Translations under genes and position numbers: made by a program
The notes under the pieces: model-generated
What the model was told of the DNA's origin: nothing
What the model saw: the letters and a program-made list of their open reading frames with translations, nothing else
The model's database searches: none
From: an uncultured Prevotella sp.
GTDB taxonomy: Bacteria > Bacteroidota > Bacteroidia > Bacteroidales > Bacteroidaceae
Length of the DNA: 40,097 bases
Direction: 5' to 3'
Assembly (NCBI GenBank): GCA_900554695.1
Contig: USHV01000024.1
Location: 1 to 40,097 of the forward strand
In this document: positions 8,945 to 17,895 of the stretch, piece after piece
How the letters are laid out: every line of letters starts with the position of its first letter
Position numbering within the stretch: the first letter of the stretch is position 1

Positions 8945-8955
8945 TACAAAAAAAG

Positions 8956-9057
8956 GCAGATATAAAAGACGGAGTCCGTTTATACATATTTCTTCATCAT
9001 CACCGCACTGCACATATGTGCGTGCATAAGACGGGCAACCGCAACTTTTATATCTGC
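8956..9057. terminator. bidirectional terminator-like inverted repeat between convergent genes
   Basis: GCAGATATAAAAG (8956-8968) and CTTTTATATCTGC (9045-9057) form a perfect 13-bp inverted repeat. The space between holds a second perfect palindrome, GCACATATGTGC (9010-9021). An A run precedes the left arm (8947-8954), which is a T run when read from the fructokinase side. The position fits termination of both the GH99-like gene and the leftward sugar operon. Confidence 0.5.
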
Positions 9058-9092
9058 TCTCCTCAATTACTAAACAATAATACTTATTCGTT

Positions 9093-9998
9093 TTATTCCT
9101 TTACAGGCTGGGCCGACTGCTTTGTTCTTGATGTCAGCTCGACAGGAAGCACAGGCATTGCACCGTTCTGGGTACATACGTATGCCGAAACATCTACGGC
9201 CAGCTTGTGAGCCTCGGCTATCGGCATGCCGCTTATGAGGGCAGCGCAGAACGAACCGGTGAAAGAGTCGCCTGCTCCTACGGTGTCGGCCACCTTTACC
9301 TTAGGCGTGGTCTGGAAAGACATCTCACCGCGTGTGAACACGTAGCTGCCGTTGATGCCGCATGTGAGTACGAGAACATCGAGATTGTACTTGCCGAGAA
9401 GCAGCCAGCACTTGTTGCTCATGTCGAGTCCGGGATAGCCGAACATGCGACCGATGGTGACAAGTTCCTCATCGTTTATCTTCAGAACATTGCACAGTCT
9501 GAGCGACTCCTGTATCACTTCCTTGGTGTAGAAGCTCTGACGCAGGTTGATGTCGAAGATGCGCATGCAGTCTTTCGGTGTGGCCTTGACAAACTTGCGT
9601 ATTGTCTCGCGAGACACCTTGTTACGCTGTGCCAGCGAGCCGAAGCAGACAGCACGGCAGTTGTGTGCTATTTCTTCTATCTCTGGTGTGAACGGGATGT
9701 TGTCCCATGCCACACCTTCCTTGATGTCATAAGCAGGCACTCCTGACTTATCGAGCGTCACCTGCACGGTGCCGGTGGGATAATCCAAACGCGGCATGAC
9801 ATGGCGCAGACCTTTCTTCTCAAGTTCCTTGCATGTCTCATCGCCCAAACTATCCTTACCCAGTGCGCTCACTGCCAAGGTATCAATACCAAACTGTCCG
9901 GCATGATAAGCGAAGTTTGCCGGAGCTCCTCCTAATTTCCTTCCATCCGGAAGCACATCCCACAGTGCTTCTCCAAGTCCTACGACGATATTCTTCAT
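9093..9998 (-). CDS. fructokinase, PfkB family
   Basis: This 301-aa cytoplasmic sugar kinase phosphorylates fructose with ATP, most likely at O-6. It shows the PfkB substrate-binding motif GGAPANFAYH (23-32) and the C-terminal ATP/anion-hole motif DTVGAGDSFTG (238-248) with catalytic Asp244. The region FDINLRQSFY and KINDEE fits fructokinases. The length is normal. It is the last gene of a five-gene operon and starts 7 bp after the MFS gene, matching the MFS-fructokinase pair of the B. thetaiotaomicron fructan locus (BT1758-BT1757). This pairing supports fructose as the substrate. It would feed fructose-6-phosphate to glycolysis. Confidence 0.9.
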   Translation of the reverse strand: MKNIVVGLGEALWDVLPDGRKLGGAPANFAYHAGQFGIDTLAVSALGKDSLGDETCKELEKKGLRHVMPRLDYPTGTVQVTLDKSGVPAYDIKEGVAWDNIPFTPEIEEIAHNCRAVCFGSLAQRNKVSRETIRKFVKATPKDCMRIFDINLRQSFYTKEVIQESLRLCNVLKINDEELVTIGRMFGYPGLDMSNKCWLLLGKYNLDVLVLTCGINGSYVFTRGEMSFQTTPKVKVADTVGAGDSFTGSFCAALISGMPIAEAHKLAVDVSAYVCTQNGAMPVLPVELTSRTKQSAQPVKE

Positions 9999-10005
9999 TA
10001 TTATA

Positions 10006-11163
10006 TCAGTGCTTTATATTTTTAATAAATGTGAAAAGATATATCACTCCTATAGCCATTACAGCCACGGCTCCCATCTGTCCGGCTGCGTCTGAGGCAA
10101 AGCCCATGAACAACGGGAACACAGTTCCACCGAAGAGACCCATGATCATAAGTCCGGAAACTTCGTTCTGACGTTCTGGAACGGAAAGCAGAGCCTGCGA
10201 ATATACCAATGAGAACACATTAGAGTTGCCATAACCAACAAGAGCGATGGCTGTGTAAAGCACTATCTTTGACGTTCCGAATGCCATGCCGAGCATACTC
10301 AGAGCCATCATGACGATGCTGATGGTGAAGAACGCACGGTGGTTCATCACACGAAGTATGAACGACCCCGTAAGACATCCGATGGTACGGAAGATGAAGT
10401 AAAGGCTTGTGGCGAACGCAGCGTCATTTAGCGACATGCCCAAACGTTCCATAAGAATCTTCGGAGCTGTGGTGTTGCTGCCAACATCAATACCAACGTG
10501 GCACATGATGCCGATGAACGACAGAAGCACAACCGGCTTGCCCAGCAGACGCAGACAGTCGGCAAAGCTTGACGCACTGTCACTCTTCTCGCCCTCGTCT
10601 ATAGGAGTGGCCCACAGCAGCAGGGCTGCAGCTATGCCCACAACAAAATAGATGGCGAAGAGCACCTTCCAGTCGAATCCGAATGAAGGAATGACTGCCG
10701 TGGCTCCCCACATTGCCAGATAAGGCGCAAGAAACGAAGCGATGGCCTTGATGAACTGTCCGAATGTGAGCGTGCTGGCAAGATGCTTACCGCTGATGAT
10801 CGAAGAGATAAGCGGATTGAGCGATGTCTGCATGAGAGCATTTCCGATGCCGAGCAACGAGAAAGCCAGAAGCATGACTGTGAAACTCTCGTCAAGAAGT
10901 GGCAACAGCAGTGACACTATGGTGACAATAAGTGACAGCAACACTGTATTTTTGCGCCCTATGCGGTTCATCAGCATACCTGTCGGCACACTGAAAATGA
11001 GGAACCAGAAGAACACGAGCGACGGCAGGATGTTGGCTGTCGAATCGTTGAGCGCAAGATCTTCTTTAATATAATTGGAGGCAATGCCTACCAGATCAAC
11101 AAATCCCATCGCGAAGAAGCAGAACATCACGGGGATTATGTAAATAGCTTTGTTTTGTTTCAT
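10006..11163 (-). CDS. MFS sugar (probably fructose) importer
   Basis: This 385-aa inner-membrane protein has twelve predicted membrane segments and the major-facilitator loop motif MNRIGRKNTVLL (about 65-76). Its overall shape resembles the FucP/glucose-galactose branch of proton-sugar symporters, and it matches in context the fructose importer BT1758. It lies between GH36 (24 bp upstream) and fructokinase (7 bp downstream) in the same direction, so it most likely carries the monosaccharide released in the periplasm, chiefly fructose. The central cytoplasmic loop (about 188-200, DEGEKSDSASSF) is hydrophilic as expected. Substrate assignment is by context. Confidence 0.85.
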   Translation of the reverse strand: MKQNKAIYIIPVMFCFFAMGFVDLVGIASNYIKEDLALNDSTANILPSLVFFWFLIFSVPTGMLMNRIGRKNTVLLSLIVTIVSLLLPLLDESFTVMLLAFSLLGIGNALMQTSLNPLISSIISGKHLASTLTFGQFIKAIASFLAPYLAMWGATAVIPSFGFDWKVLFAIYFVVGIAAALLLWATPIDEGEKSDSASSFADCLRLLGKPVVLLSFIGIMCHVGIDVGSNTTAPKILMERLGMSLNDAAFATSLYFIFRTIGCLTGSFILRVMNHRAFFTISIVMMALSMLGMAFGTSKIVLYTAIALVGYGNSNVFSLVYSQALLSVPERQNEVSGLMIMGLFGGTVFPLFMGFASDAAGQMGAVAVMAIGVIYLFTFIKNIKH

Positions 11164-11187
11164 AACGGTTTTTATATTGTTTAAAGA

Positions 11188-13371
11188 TTAGTTTTCGGCT
11201 GTCAGTTCGAGTACGTGGCTCGTTCCTTCTGATGCAGTAAGCACAGGCAAACCTATCTTCATGAGATAATCGCCTGTGTAAGTCTTGGTCTCGGCCTTCT
11301 GGCCTTCAGGCAGATTTATTTCCTTCACGCTATAGACAAGTGACGGGTCAAGTCCCTGGAGCTTTACGTTGAACAGCGGTTCCTTGTAACGCGGGTGCAG
11401 ATCGTAAGCGAAGAGTACAGCATGGGTCTTGTCTTCCGACACGTAGTTTACTGCGGCATGATTGCCTTCGTACGGAGATACTAATCTATACATTTCACCA
11501 TCCAGGATTACCGGTTTCAGTCTGTTGTAATTAGCCACTGCTTGTTTGCAAAGATTGAAATCGGCGTCGGACAGATTGTGCACGTCAATGTCGAATCCGA
11601 GTTTGCACATGCTTGCCACATCTACGCGGAACTTCATGCTCGCCTTCTTGTTCCAGTCAGTCACATGTGAAGCCATGGCCTTGACAGGGAAGAACTTGGA
11701 CATGTTCCACTGTATGTAGATACGCTCGAACGGATCTGTATTGTCGCTGCACCAGAACTCGGTGAAATACTTCAGAGCCTCATAGTCGCAGCGTGCGCCT
11801 CCACCCGAGCAGAGCATCATTGGCACATGAGGATATTTAGCCTCGAGTCTTTTGAGCACATTGTACAATCCACGCACATAATCGACATAGAGATTGCCCT
11901 GCTTGTCTTTAAGATAAGGCGAGCGAATGTTCGTGATAGGACTGTTGCAATCCCATTTGAAGTATGCCACGTCCGGATTGTCTGATAGAATCTTATCGGC
12001 AACGCCGAATACGTAGTCCTGCACCTTAGGATTGGCAAGATCGAGCACGAGCTGATTGCGATAGTAGTATATGTCGCGTCCAGGCTGTGTTATGACCCAA
12101 TCGGGGTGCTTCTCATACAACTGACTCTTAGGGCTGACCATTTCAGGTTCTATCCATATTCCGAATTTCACTCCGGCTTTCTTCGCCGCAGCTGTCAATC
12201 CGGCTATGCCTTGAGGCAATTTCACTGTATTCGGTTCCCAGTCGCCAAGTCCGGTGGTGTCGTTGTTACGCGGATACTTGTTGGCAAACCATCCGTCGTC
12301 GAGCAGAAACATGTCAACGCCCAGTCTGGCTGCATCGTCCATCACTCCTGCAAGCTTGTCCTGGTCGAAGTCGAATGCTGTGCTCTCCCAGTTGTTGAGC
12401 AGCGTCATCCGGTCTTCCTTACCATCCTTGAGCTGATAAAGACGTGCCCAGTCGTGCAGGTTGCGGGTTGCCTCACCTATGCCGTCATCACTAAGCGTGA
12501 ATATGAATTCGGGAGTTACAAAATTCTCGCCGGCCTTCAGTTTGTAATCTGAGGCATATGGATTTATGCCAGGAATGACACGCAATCCGCCGACATTGTC
12601 AACCTCGAAAGTGCATCTGAAGTTTCCTGTCCATCCTATAGTACCGAGCATCACCTTGCCGTCACATTCACGTGCCGGAGCATTTATGCCCAGCTCAAAG
12701 AAAGGCTGCATGTACATAGCTGCACGTGTGCCAAGCTTAGTGTCTATTATTTTCTTACCGTAAGTCAGCTTCTGGGTGACCGGTTGTGCCTCACGCGCCC
12801 AATCGCTGTGATAGCTGGTAAGGAAATATGACGGCTCATTGAAATACAGCATCGTGCTTGCATACTTCCATAAAGTAATGTCGGACTTCTCGTGATGAAC
12901 AATCTCACTCCATGCCTTTATGACATTCTGACGATTGTAAGCGGCATAATGCAACGTCACCTCAAGAGGATATTTCTTGTCGGCAAGACGTATGACTGTC
13001 TCTGTACCACCGTCAATGGCGCGTGTCTCTGAGTCTTTATAATAAAGGTATGTGGTCTTATCACCATCGGCGTGGGTAACGGCCAGTGCCGGCTCGAAGA
13101 AGTCTTCTCCTCCCGACGTCATATAAGCCTCATGTCCTCGTGAGCTCACGCTTCCGTCTGAGCCTGTATTAACCTGCCAATCGAACTTGTCAACATCTGC
13201 CGCGTTAAGCAATTTGTCGCCAAGATACACCATATAGAGCCTGCCATTATTGTTCACCTGCAATATCATATCGGTATTGTCGGTGCTCACACGTATGGTT
13301 TTACGTTCATCAGCTGCTGCTGATCCACTCAGCAGCAGCAATGATGATATAATAATGCAGAATTTTCTCAT
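11188..13371 (-). CDS. alpha-galactosidase, GH36 family
   Basis: The 727-aa enzyme has a signal peptide (1-20, ending SAAADE), an N-terminal beta-sandwich (25-300) and a TIM barrel typical of clan GH-D. Key motifs are FLLDDGWF (356-362), GDWEPN, FGIWIEPEMVSP (403-414), the nucleophile region YFKWDCN with Asp474, CSGGGARCDY (521-530) and the acid/base region WCSDNTDPFERI with Asp543. Length and motif order are normal, so activity is expected. It removes alpha-1,6-galactose, for example from raffinose, stachyose or melibiose, probably in the periplasm. Placed with GH32 and fructokinase it points to raffinose-family oligosaccharides as a substrate of the locus. It follows GH32 by 73 bp in the same operon. 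Confidence 0.92.
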   Translation of the reverse strand: MRKFCIIISSLLLLSGSAAADERKTIRVSTDNTDMILQVNNNGRLYMVYLGDKLLNAADVDKFDWQVNTGSDGSVSSRGHEAYMTSGGEDFFEPALAVTHADGDKTTYLYYKDSETRAIDGGTETVIRLADKKYPLEVTLHYAAYNRQNVIKAWSEIVHHEKSDITLWKYASTMLYFNEPSYFLTSYHSDWAREAQPVTQKLTYGKKIIDTKLGTRAAMYMQPFFELGINAPARECDGKVMLGTIGWTGNFRCTFEVDNVGGLRVIPGINPYASDYKLKAGENFVTPEFIFTLSDDGIGEATRNLHDWARLYQLKDGKEDRMTLLNNWESTAFDFDQDKLAGVMDDAARLGVDMFLLDDGWFANKYPRNNDTTGLGDWEPNTVKLPQGIAGLTAAAKKAGVKFGIWIEPEMVSPKSQLYEKHPDWVITQPGRDIYYYRNQLVLDLANPKVQDYVFGVADKILSDNPDVAYFKWDCNSPITNIRSPYLKDKQGNLYVDYVRGLYNVLKRLEAKYPHVPMMLCSGGGARCDYEALKYFTEFWCSDNTDPFERIYIQWNMSKFFPVKAMASHVTDWNKKASMKFRVDVASMCKLGFDIDVHNLSDADFNLCKQAVANYNRLKPVILDGEMYRLVSPYEGNHAAVNYVSEDKTHAVLFAYDLHPRYKEPLFNVKLQGLDPSLVYSVKEINLPEGQKAETKTYTGDYLMKIGLPVLTASEGTSHVLELTAEN

Positions 13372-13444
13372 TAGGTTGGTTTTAATATAAATAGGTTTAT
13401 ACGTTTTATTACTTAACGTAATAATTCCTAATAATATTATATCC

Positions 13445-15340
13445 TTACAGACTTATTTTGTGAACCTTGACATTAGCATATTCAGCCTTTCCTCCTTCAG
13501 TATAGAAACGTACAGAGTCATAAGGCTTTGTCGGGAATACAAGGTTGGTCATGGCAATGCGTCCACCGTCAACAAACAGTTCTACAGAGCATTTGTCAAC
13601 GAAGATGTCAACATGATATGTCTTGCCTTCGCAAAGGTTGAGCGGAGCCCATGTTCCAAGTGCGAAATCGTTCTTATAGTTCACTGAATTCTCGATACGC
13701 ATAGGCTTTTTGTTCTCGCTTGCGCGCTTTGCGTCAGCCTCTTTCTCTATGCCGTGAGGATCTGATTTCAGTCCGAAGTCGGTAAGTCCGCTCTGTGTAC
13801 GGTCCATGACGATGCGATTGTTCTTCATGTCGAGATAAACAAGTGTCTTCTCGCCTTTGTCATTATAGAGCTCGATACCTGCCACACCGGCCTTACCCGG
13901 AGTAACGTCTGCCTCGAGTTCGAATGCACCTTCACATCCTGCAGCCACACCGGCCTTGTTGTTCTCACCCTTAACCTTCATGTTGTCAAGAGTCTTGGTG
14001 TCCTTGCGCAGAGCCTTGATTTCAGGAGCTACGTCAGCAGCTACATAATAATGTCCGTCCTTTGTGTAGAGTGAGAGCTCACGCGGCAGGCCGTTAGCAC
14101 CTCTGTACTGCTTGATAGGAGTAACGTTGGCATACTGCCAGTTGCTCATCCACGGCATTGCGATAACACGGTCGCCGGTGTTTGAGAAACATACAGTAGC
14201 ATAGTGGTCCTTACCATAGTCGAGCCATTTAGCAGTGTAAGGATCGTCAAGACATTTGAATGTTGTGCCGTCGAAATCGCCTACGAAATATTCTGTGGCG
14301 CTACCACCGAAGAGACATCCCGGGTTTACATTCATAAGCATGACGAACTTCATGTTGTTCTTGTCACCATTTACAGGCAGCTGTACGAAATCAGGGCACT
14401 CATACTGACATGGCTGCATGCCGTAGCCGCGTCCGAAACCGCTGACATATGTCCATTTCTTGAGGTCGGGAGACTTGTAGAAACGCATTTCCTTGTCTGC
14501 CGAAACAATTATATACCAAGAGTTTGCCGGAGCATACCAGAACACTTTCGGGTCACGGAAATCCTTCAGTCCGTCGAAAGGACGGAGCACAGGGTTACCC
14601 TCATACTTTGTAAATGTACGTCCGTTGTCGGTGCTGTATGCCATACACTGTATCTGTCCGTTCTTGTCGCTTGCCGATGTGTAAAGAGCGATGATGGCGC
14701 CGTTGCCATATCCGGCAGTGTTGTTCTTATCCACAACAGAGCTTCCAGAGAAGATCTGTCCCAGTGTATCACGTGCGATTGCCGGAGCAAGTTCCTTCCA
14801 ATGTGCCAGGTCGGTGCTCACAGCATGTCCCCAGTGCATGTTTCCCCACTTAGATCCGTAAGGATTGTACTGGAAATAAAGATGATACTCACCGTCCTTG
14901 TAAACCATTCCGTTAGCATCGTTCATCCATCCGTAAGAAGGTGTGTGATGATAGAGCGGACGATAATAATCGGTGTTGACAACGCTCCATGTGTCAGACA
15001 TCTTGAGAGTCTTCAATGCAAGAGCCTCCGGTTCGATGTTCAGAATCTTAACCACGGCTTTCTTGCCACTGCCCAATTCGAACGGAACACTGTAGTCTGT
15101 CTTGTTACGGGCCAGACGTATGTCCATCCATGTGTCGGCAGGAGAACCGGTGTCGAGTTTAACCTGAGACTCGCCCTTGTCCTCTTCTATCGGCAGAATG
15201 AGATATTTCTGCGGATTATTGATTTCAACTACTGTTGTGTCACCATGACGACTGACGTTGATGTCCTGCGCCATGAGAGCCTGTGCGGTCAGAGAGAATG
15301 CCGCTACGGCCATTGTTTTAAGAAGAAAAATATTGTTCAT
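13445..15340 (-). CDS. GH32 beta-fructosidase (levanase/invertase type)
   Basis: The 631-aa protein carries a signal peptide (1-24, ALMAQ). Residues 28-115 form an N-terminal beta-rich extension. The five-bladed propeller follows, with the nucleophile motif YGWMNDANGM (136-145, Asp141), the transition-state motif FRDPKVF (261-267, Asp263) and acid/base QYECPDF (312-318, Glu314). A C-terminal beta-sandwich (about 460-631, HVDIFVDKCSVELFVDGG) completes the GH32 fold. The canonical motif WMNDPNG has Ala in place of Pro here; the catalytic Asp is kept. It hydrolyses terminal fructose from sucrose, kestose, raffinose-type sugars or fructans. No lipobox is visible, so it is likely periplasmic. It lies 96 bp after the barrel gene, separated by a hairpin that could tune its expression. 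Confidence 0.93.
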   Translation of the reverse strand: MNNIFLLKTMAVAAFSLTAQALMAQDINVSRHGDTTVVEINNPQKYLILPIEEDKGESQVKLDTGSPADTWMDIRLARNKTDYSVPFELGSGKKAVVKILNIEPEALALKTLKMSDTWSVVNTDYYRPLYHHTPSYGWMNDANGMVYKDGEYHLYFQYNPYGSKWGNMHWGHAVSTDLAHWKELAPAIARDTLGQIFSGSSVVDKNNTAGYGNGAIIALYTSASDKNGQIQCMAYSTDNGRTFTKYEGNPVLRPFDGLKDFRDPKVFWYAPANSWYIIVSADKEMRFYKSPDLKKWTYVSGFGRGYGMQPCQYECPDFVQLPVNGDKNNMKFVMLMNVNPGCLFGGSATEYFVGDFDGTTFKCLDDPYTAKWLDYGKDHYATVCFSNTGDRVIAMPWMSNWQYANVTPIKQYRGANGLPRELSLYTKDGHYYVAADVAPEIKALRKDTKTLDNMKVKGENNKAGVAAGCEGAFELEADVTPGKAGVAGIELYNDKGEKTLVYLDMKNNRIVMDRTQSGLTDFGLKSDPHGIEKEADAKRASENKKPMRIENSVNYKNDFALGTWAPLNLCEGKTYHVDIFVDKCSVELFVDGGRIAMTNLVFPTKPYDSVRFYTEGGKAEYANVKVHKISL

Positions 15341-15388
15341 AGATTACTTCGGATAATTGGTTATTATGTTCATTGATAAAGTGTCAGT

Positions 15389-15426
15389 CTGTCCCGCAGC
15401 GTTCTTTACAGATAGATGCGGGACAG
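15389..15426 (-). promoter_or_regulatory. intra-operon hairpin between barrel gene and GH32
   Basis: CTGTCCCGCA (15389-15398) and TGCGGGACAG (15417-15426) form a perfect 10-bp stem with an 18-nt loop, 10 bp after the barrel stop and 48 bp before the GH32 start. No T run follows on the minus strand. A partial terminator, attenuator or mRNA-stabilising element is possible. Confidence 0.55.
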
Positions 15427-15436
15427 TTAAACCGTA

Positions 15437-17743
15437 TCAGAATTTCAGCGAAGCCGAGAACTCAACAGTGAACGGACGCAGATAGCTTCCAGTCATGAGG
15501 TGACCGTTATACTGTTTTGCCTCGTCCTTGGTGATGAGCTCAGCACCGGCGATACTGCCTTTCGCTCCGGTCTGATTGAGGAAGTTGACAACTGTGCATC
15601 CGAGCGACAGTTTCTTGTTCACCTGCCAGTTCAAACCTCCGAATGTCTCCCAGTGACCGTTGAAGTAGTAAGCCTCGTTGATGTTGGCGTAGGTCTTGCT
15701 GAAGTAACGGAAGCTGGTCCAGATCTTCAAGTCTTTGGTTATCATGTAGCTCGGATCGAACTCGATGAGCACCTGCGGTATCTCAGCCACAATGTTTCCA
15801 GTGGCGTTGATCTTTCCTTCATATCCGTCAGAGAATGTGACAGAAGTCTCATACTTCTTGTATGTCGGTTTCTGATAGGTGAAGAGGAAGTGTATGTCGA
15901 GTCCCTTTATAGGATGGGCCATAACGTCTGTTGTCCATCCGATGGTCTGTATGTCGTATGTAAGCGGAGCAGCCATGATTTCACCGTCATGCTGCAGATT
16001 GAGCGTAGAGTTGTTGTTTGTCTTCGAGATGTATGATACGAGCGATGTGAGGCTCAACCATGAGTTGTTGTAGTAGATACCGGCACGTCCTAATGGTACG
16101 GAAATCTTGTCTGTGTTGGGCAGTGTTGCCGGCGAGAAGTTCTCGAAGCGCGGATGCTGAACGATATAAGTGAAGTCGCCGGTCAGTCCAAAATTGTCTG
16201 TCAGACGATAAGTGAGCGCAGCAGTGAAATCGTAGTTGAACCAGTCGTAGCTGAGCGGTGTAGGAGTGATCTTTGTTCCGTCTGGAGCAGTAGCACCGAT
16301 ATAGTAGTCAGCGAAACGTCCTACATATTCACCATTTGAGTTCTTCACGGCAGCATTCTCACCGCGGAGCGACTGCCACTCGAAACGTGCACCATAGTAA
16401 ACATTGAACTTAGGAGTGATGTCCCAGTCGTGTGTCAGATAGAGTGCGAGCTTGTTCTCATGTCCTTTGTAATACTCAGAGGCATTCTTGTTGAAATCAT
16501 AGAAAAAGTCGTTGTGCTTGTTTGAGTCATACACTCTGACCGGATAGCTTCCGTCTGAAGGAACGCTCTGGTCGTACATCGTTGTGTTTGATGTATAGTC
16601 GATGTCGTAATACCATTCGTTTACGCCCACGCGCAGTGTTGATGTAGAAAATTTCTTCGACAACTCCGAGGTGAAGAGAAGCTCGTCGATGTCGCCCGAG
16701 TTAAGACAAGACATACGTGTCTGCACATACTCTCCGGTATAAGGGGTGAGCTGTCCGTCAATGCCGCGCATCATGTAATTGTAGCTGTTGTTGTCCTTAA
16801 CATTAAGGAGTGACATAGGTGTCTGATACACGACTGCTCCATGCGCATTGTCATATCGACCGATTACTTTCCATGTTAATCCGTTGTCCCATTTGTAGGT
16901 ATTCATGAGCGACACCTCGCTCGAACGGTTTTCTGTCGCGTTGTAAAGATTTGCTTCTTTGAGCTCACCTGTGCGCATGTCACGATAGGTTATAGTATTT
17001 TCCGTAGGAAGATATGAAGTGGTTCCGAGTCTGAAGTCTCCGTATTCTTTCACGCTTCCGTCGCCCACATAGATGAAAGGAGCCGACTGTGTGGCGTAGT
17101 TATATACCGGATGACTGTTGGAATAGTGATACATAGCCGTGAATTCACCGCGGCCGTCACCATAGCGTTTTGTAAGAGCCGCCTTATAAATCTGAGTACG
17201 GTCCTGGAAAGGAGTTGATTTGATCTTGAATGTTCCCGGATCGAAGTCCTGATAAAGGCTTGTACTGTAATACCAGCCCTTGCCCATCGAGCCGTTGAGG
17301 TTGAGTGAAAACTCCTGCAGTCCGAAATGATTTGACTTATAATCCAGGCGTCCGTTGAAACCTTCCTGGCCAAGCTGTGTGAACGAATTGACCGCATAGC
17401 CTATGTTACCGGTAGTGATGGCTGTCTCAGATATCTTGAGCAGTCCCACATGGCTAAGGCTTGCGTCCGAACGCCAGTTAGAGTTTATGGAGTGAGGATT
17501 GGTGGCATAGGTCACCGGGAGTCCGTTCTCCAGCACGTTTACGTCAGCCGAAGGCAGTCCGATCTGTATCTCACGCGGACCGTTGGCGCTTGATGCGTTA
17601 AGCATGACGTTACGGTTGCCCTCCTCTTTGTCGGAGCCTTCACTGTCAGTCTTTGTGTCCTGTGCCTGGACATAAGTCAGCGAGAGCACTGACGCCAGTG
17701 CCACTGTACTTAATCTTGCTGTTATCTGATTGAGTATTCTCAT
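15437..17743 (-). CDS. atypical TonB-dependent-receptor-like outer membrane barrel
   Basis: From the ATG at 17743 the protein is 768 aa; an in-frame ATG 15 bp upstream is less likely because the chosen start gives a standard signal peptide (MRILNQITARLSTVALASV onward, ending YVQAQ). After a polar stretch (about 30-50), a short plug-like region (IQIGLPSADVNVLENGLPVTY) leads to alternating beta strands and aromatic girdles throughout, ending SASLKF with the terminal Phe typical of outer membrane barrels. The usual carboxypeptidase-regulatory-like domain and SusC-type plug (LQGRVPGMxI, RIRGxxS) are absent, and it is about 280 residues shorter than the SusC here. It opens the operon with GH32, GH36, MFS and fructokinase and shares its operator with susC. 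A second outer-membrane channel for small saccharides is inferred. Confidence 0.75.
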   Translation of the reverse strand: MRILNQITARLSTVALASVLSLTYVQAQDTKTDSEGSDKEEGNRNVMLNASSANGPREIQIGLPSADVNVLENGLPVTYATNPHSINSNWRSDASLSHVGLLKISETAITTGNIGYAVNSFTQLGQEGFNGRLDYKSNHFGLQEFSLNLNGSMGKGWYYSTSLYQDFDPGTFKIKSTPFQDRTQIYKAALTKRYGDGRGEFTAMYHYSNSHPVYNYATQSAPFIYVGDGSVKEYGDFRLGTTSYLPTENTITYRDMRTGELKEANLYNATENRSSEVSLMNTYKWDNGLTWKVIGRYDNAHGAVVYQTPMSLLNVKDNNSYNYMMRGIDGQLTPYTGEYVQTRMSCLNSGDIDELLFTSELSKKFSTSTLRVGVNEWYYDIDYTSNTTMYDQSVPSDGSYPVRVYDSNKHNDFFYDFNKNASEYYKGHENKLALYLTHDWDITPKFNVYYGARFEWQSLRGENAAVKNSNGEYVGRFADYYIGATAPDGTKITPTPLSYDWFNYDFTAALTYRLTDNFGLTGDFTYIVQHPRFENFSPATLPNTDKISVPLGRAGIYYNNSWLSLTSLVSYISKTNNNSTLNLQHDGEIMAAPLTYDIQTIGWTTDVMAHPIKGLDIHFLFTYQKPTYKKYETSVTFSDGYEGKINATGNIVAEIPQVLIEFDPSYMITKDLKIWTSFRYFSKTYANINEAYYFNGHWETFGGLNWQVNKKLSLGCTVVNFLNQTGAKGSIAGAELITKDEAKQYNGHLMTGSYLRPFTVEFSASLKF

Positions 17744-17795
17744 AATGGTTACAATCAAAAATTTTTTATTTACAACATTTTTAGTTATTTCGCCG

Positions 17796-17803
17796 CAAAT
17801 ATA
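17796..17803 (-). promoter_or_regulatory. -7 box of the barrel-GH32-GH36-MFS-kinase operon
   Basis: The minus strand reads TATATTTG, full TAnnTTTG, 53 bp before the ATG at 17743. There is no TTTG at -33. The shared inverted-repeat operator lies 47 bp upstream, so the promoter is probably activator-dependent. Confidence 0.7.
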
Positions 17804-17850
17804 ACCTTTATTACAAGATTATTCATTTTAGATATGTTTCAGAATATAAG

Positions 17851-17895
17851 AAAAATCGTTCATGTAACATTTTTGCTACTTTTTGAACGATTTTT
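17851..17895. promoter_or_regulatory. 45-bp inverted-repeat operator, copy 2 (barrel operon)
   Basis: AAAAATCGTTCA (17851-17862) and TGAACGATTTTT (17884-17895) are perfect 12-bp inverted arms separated by 21 bp. The same arms, the same spacing and a similar centre (TGTAACATTTTT here, TGCAACATTTTT in the other) recur upstream of susC. The site ends 47 bp before the -7 box. It is the best candidate for the binding site of the locus regulator, probably the hybrid two-component protein at 35-37.8 kb. Confidence 0.8.

Noticed and set aside
14204..15376. 390-codon plus-strand frame opposite GH32
   Set aside because: It is the antisense shadow of a gene with intact catalytic motifs; the translation shows no domain.
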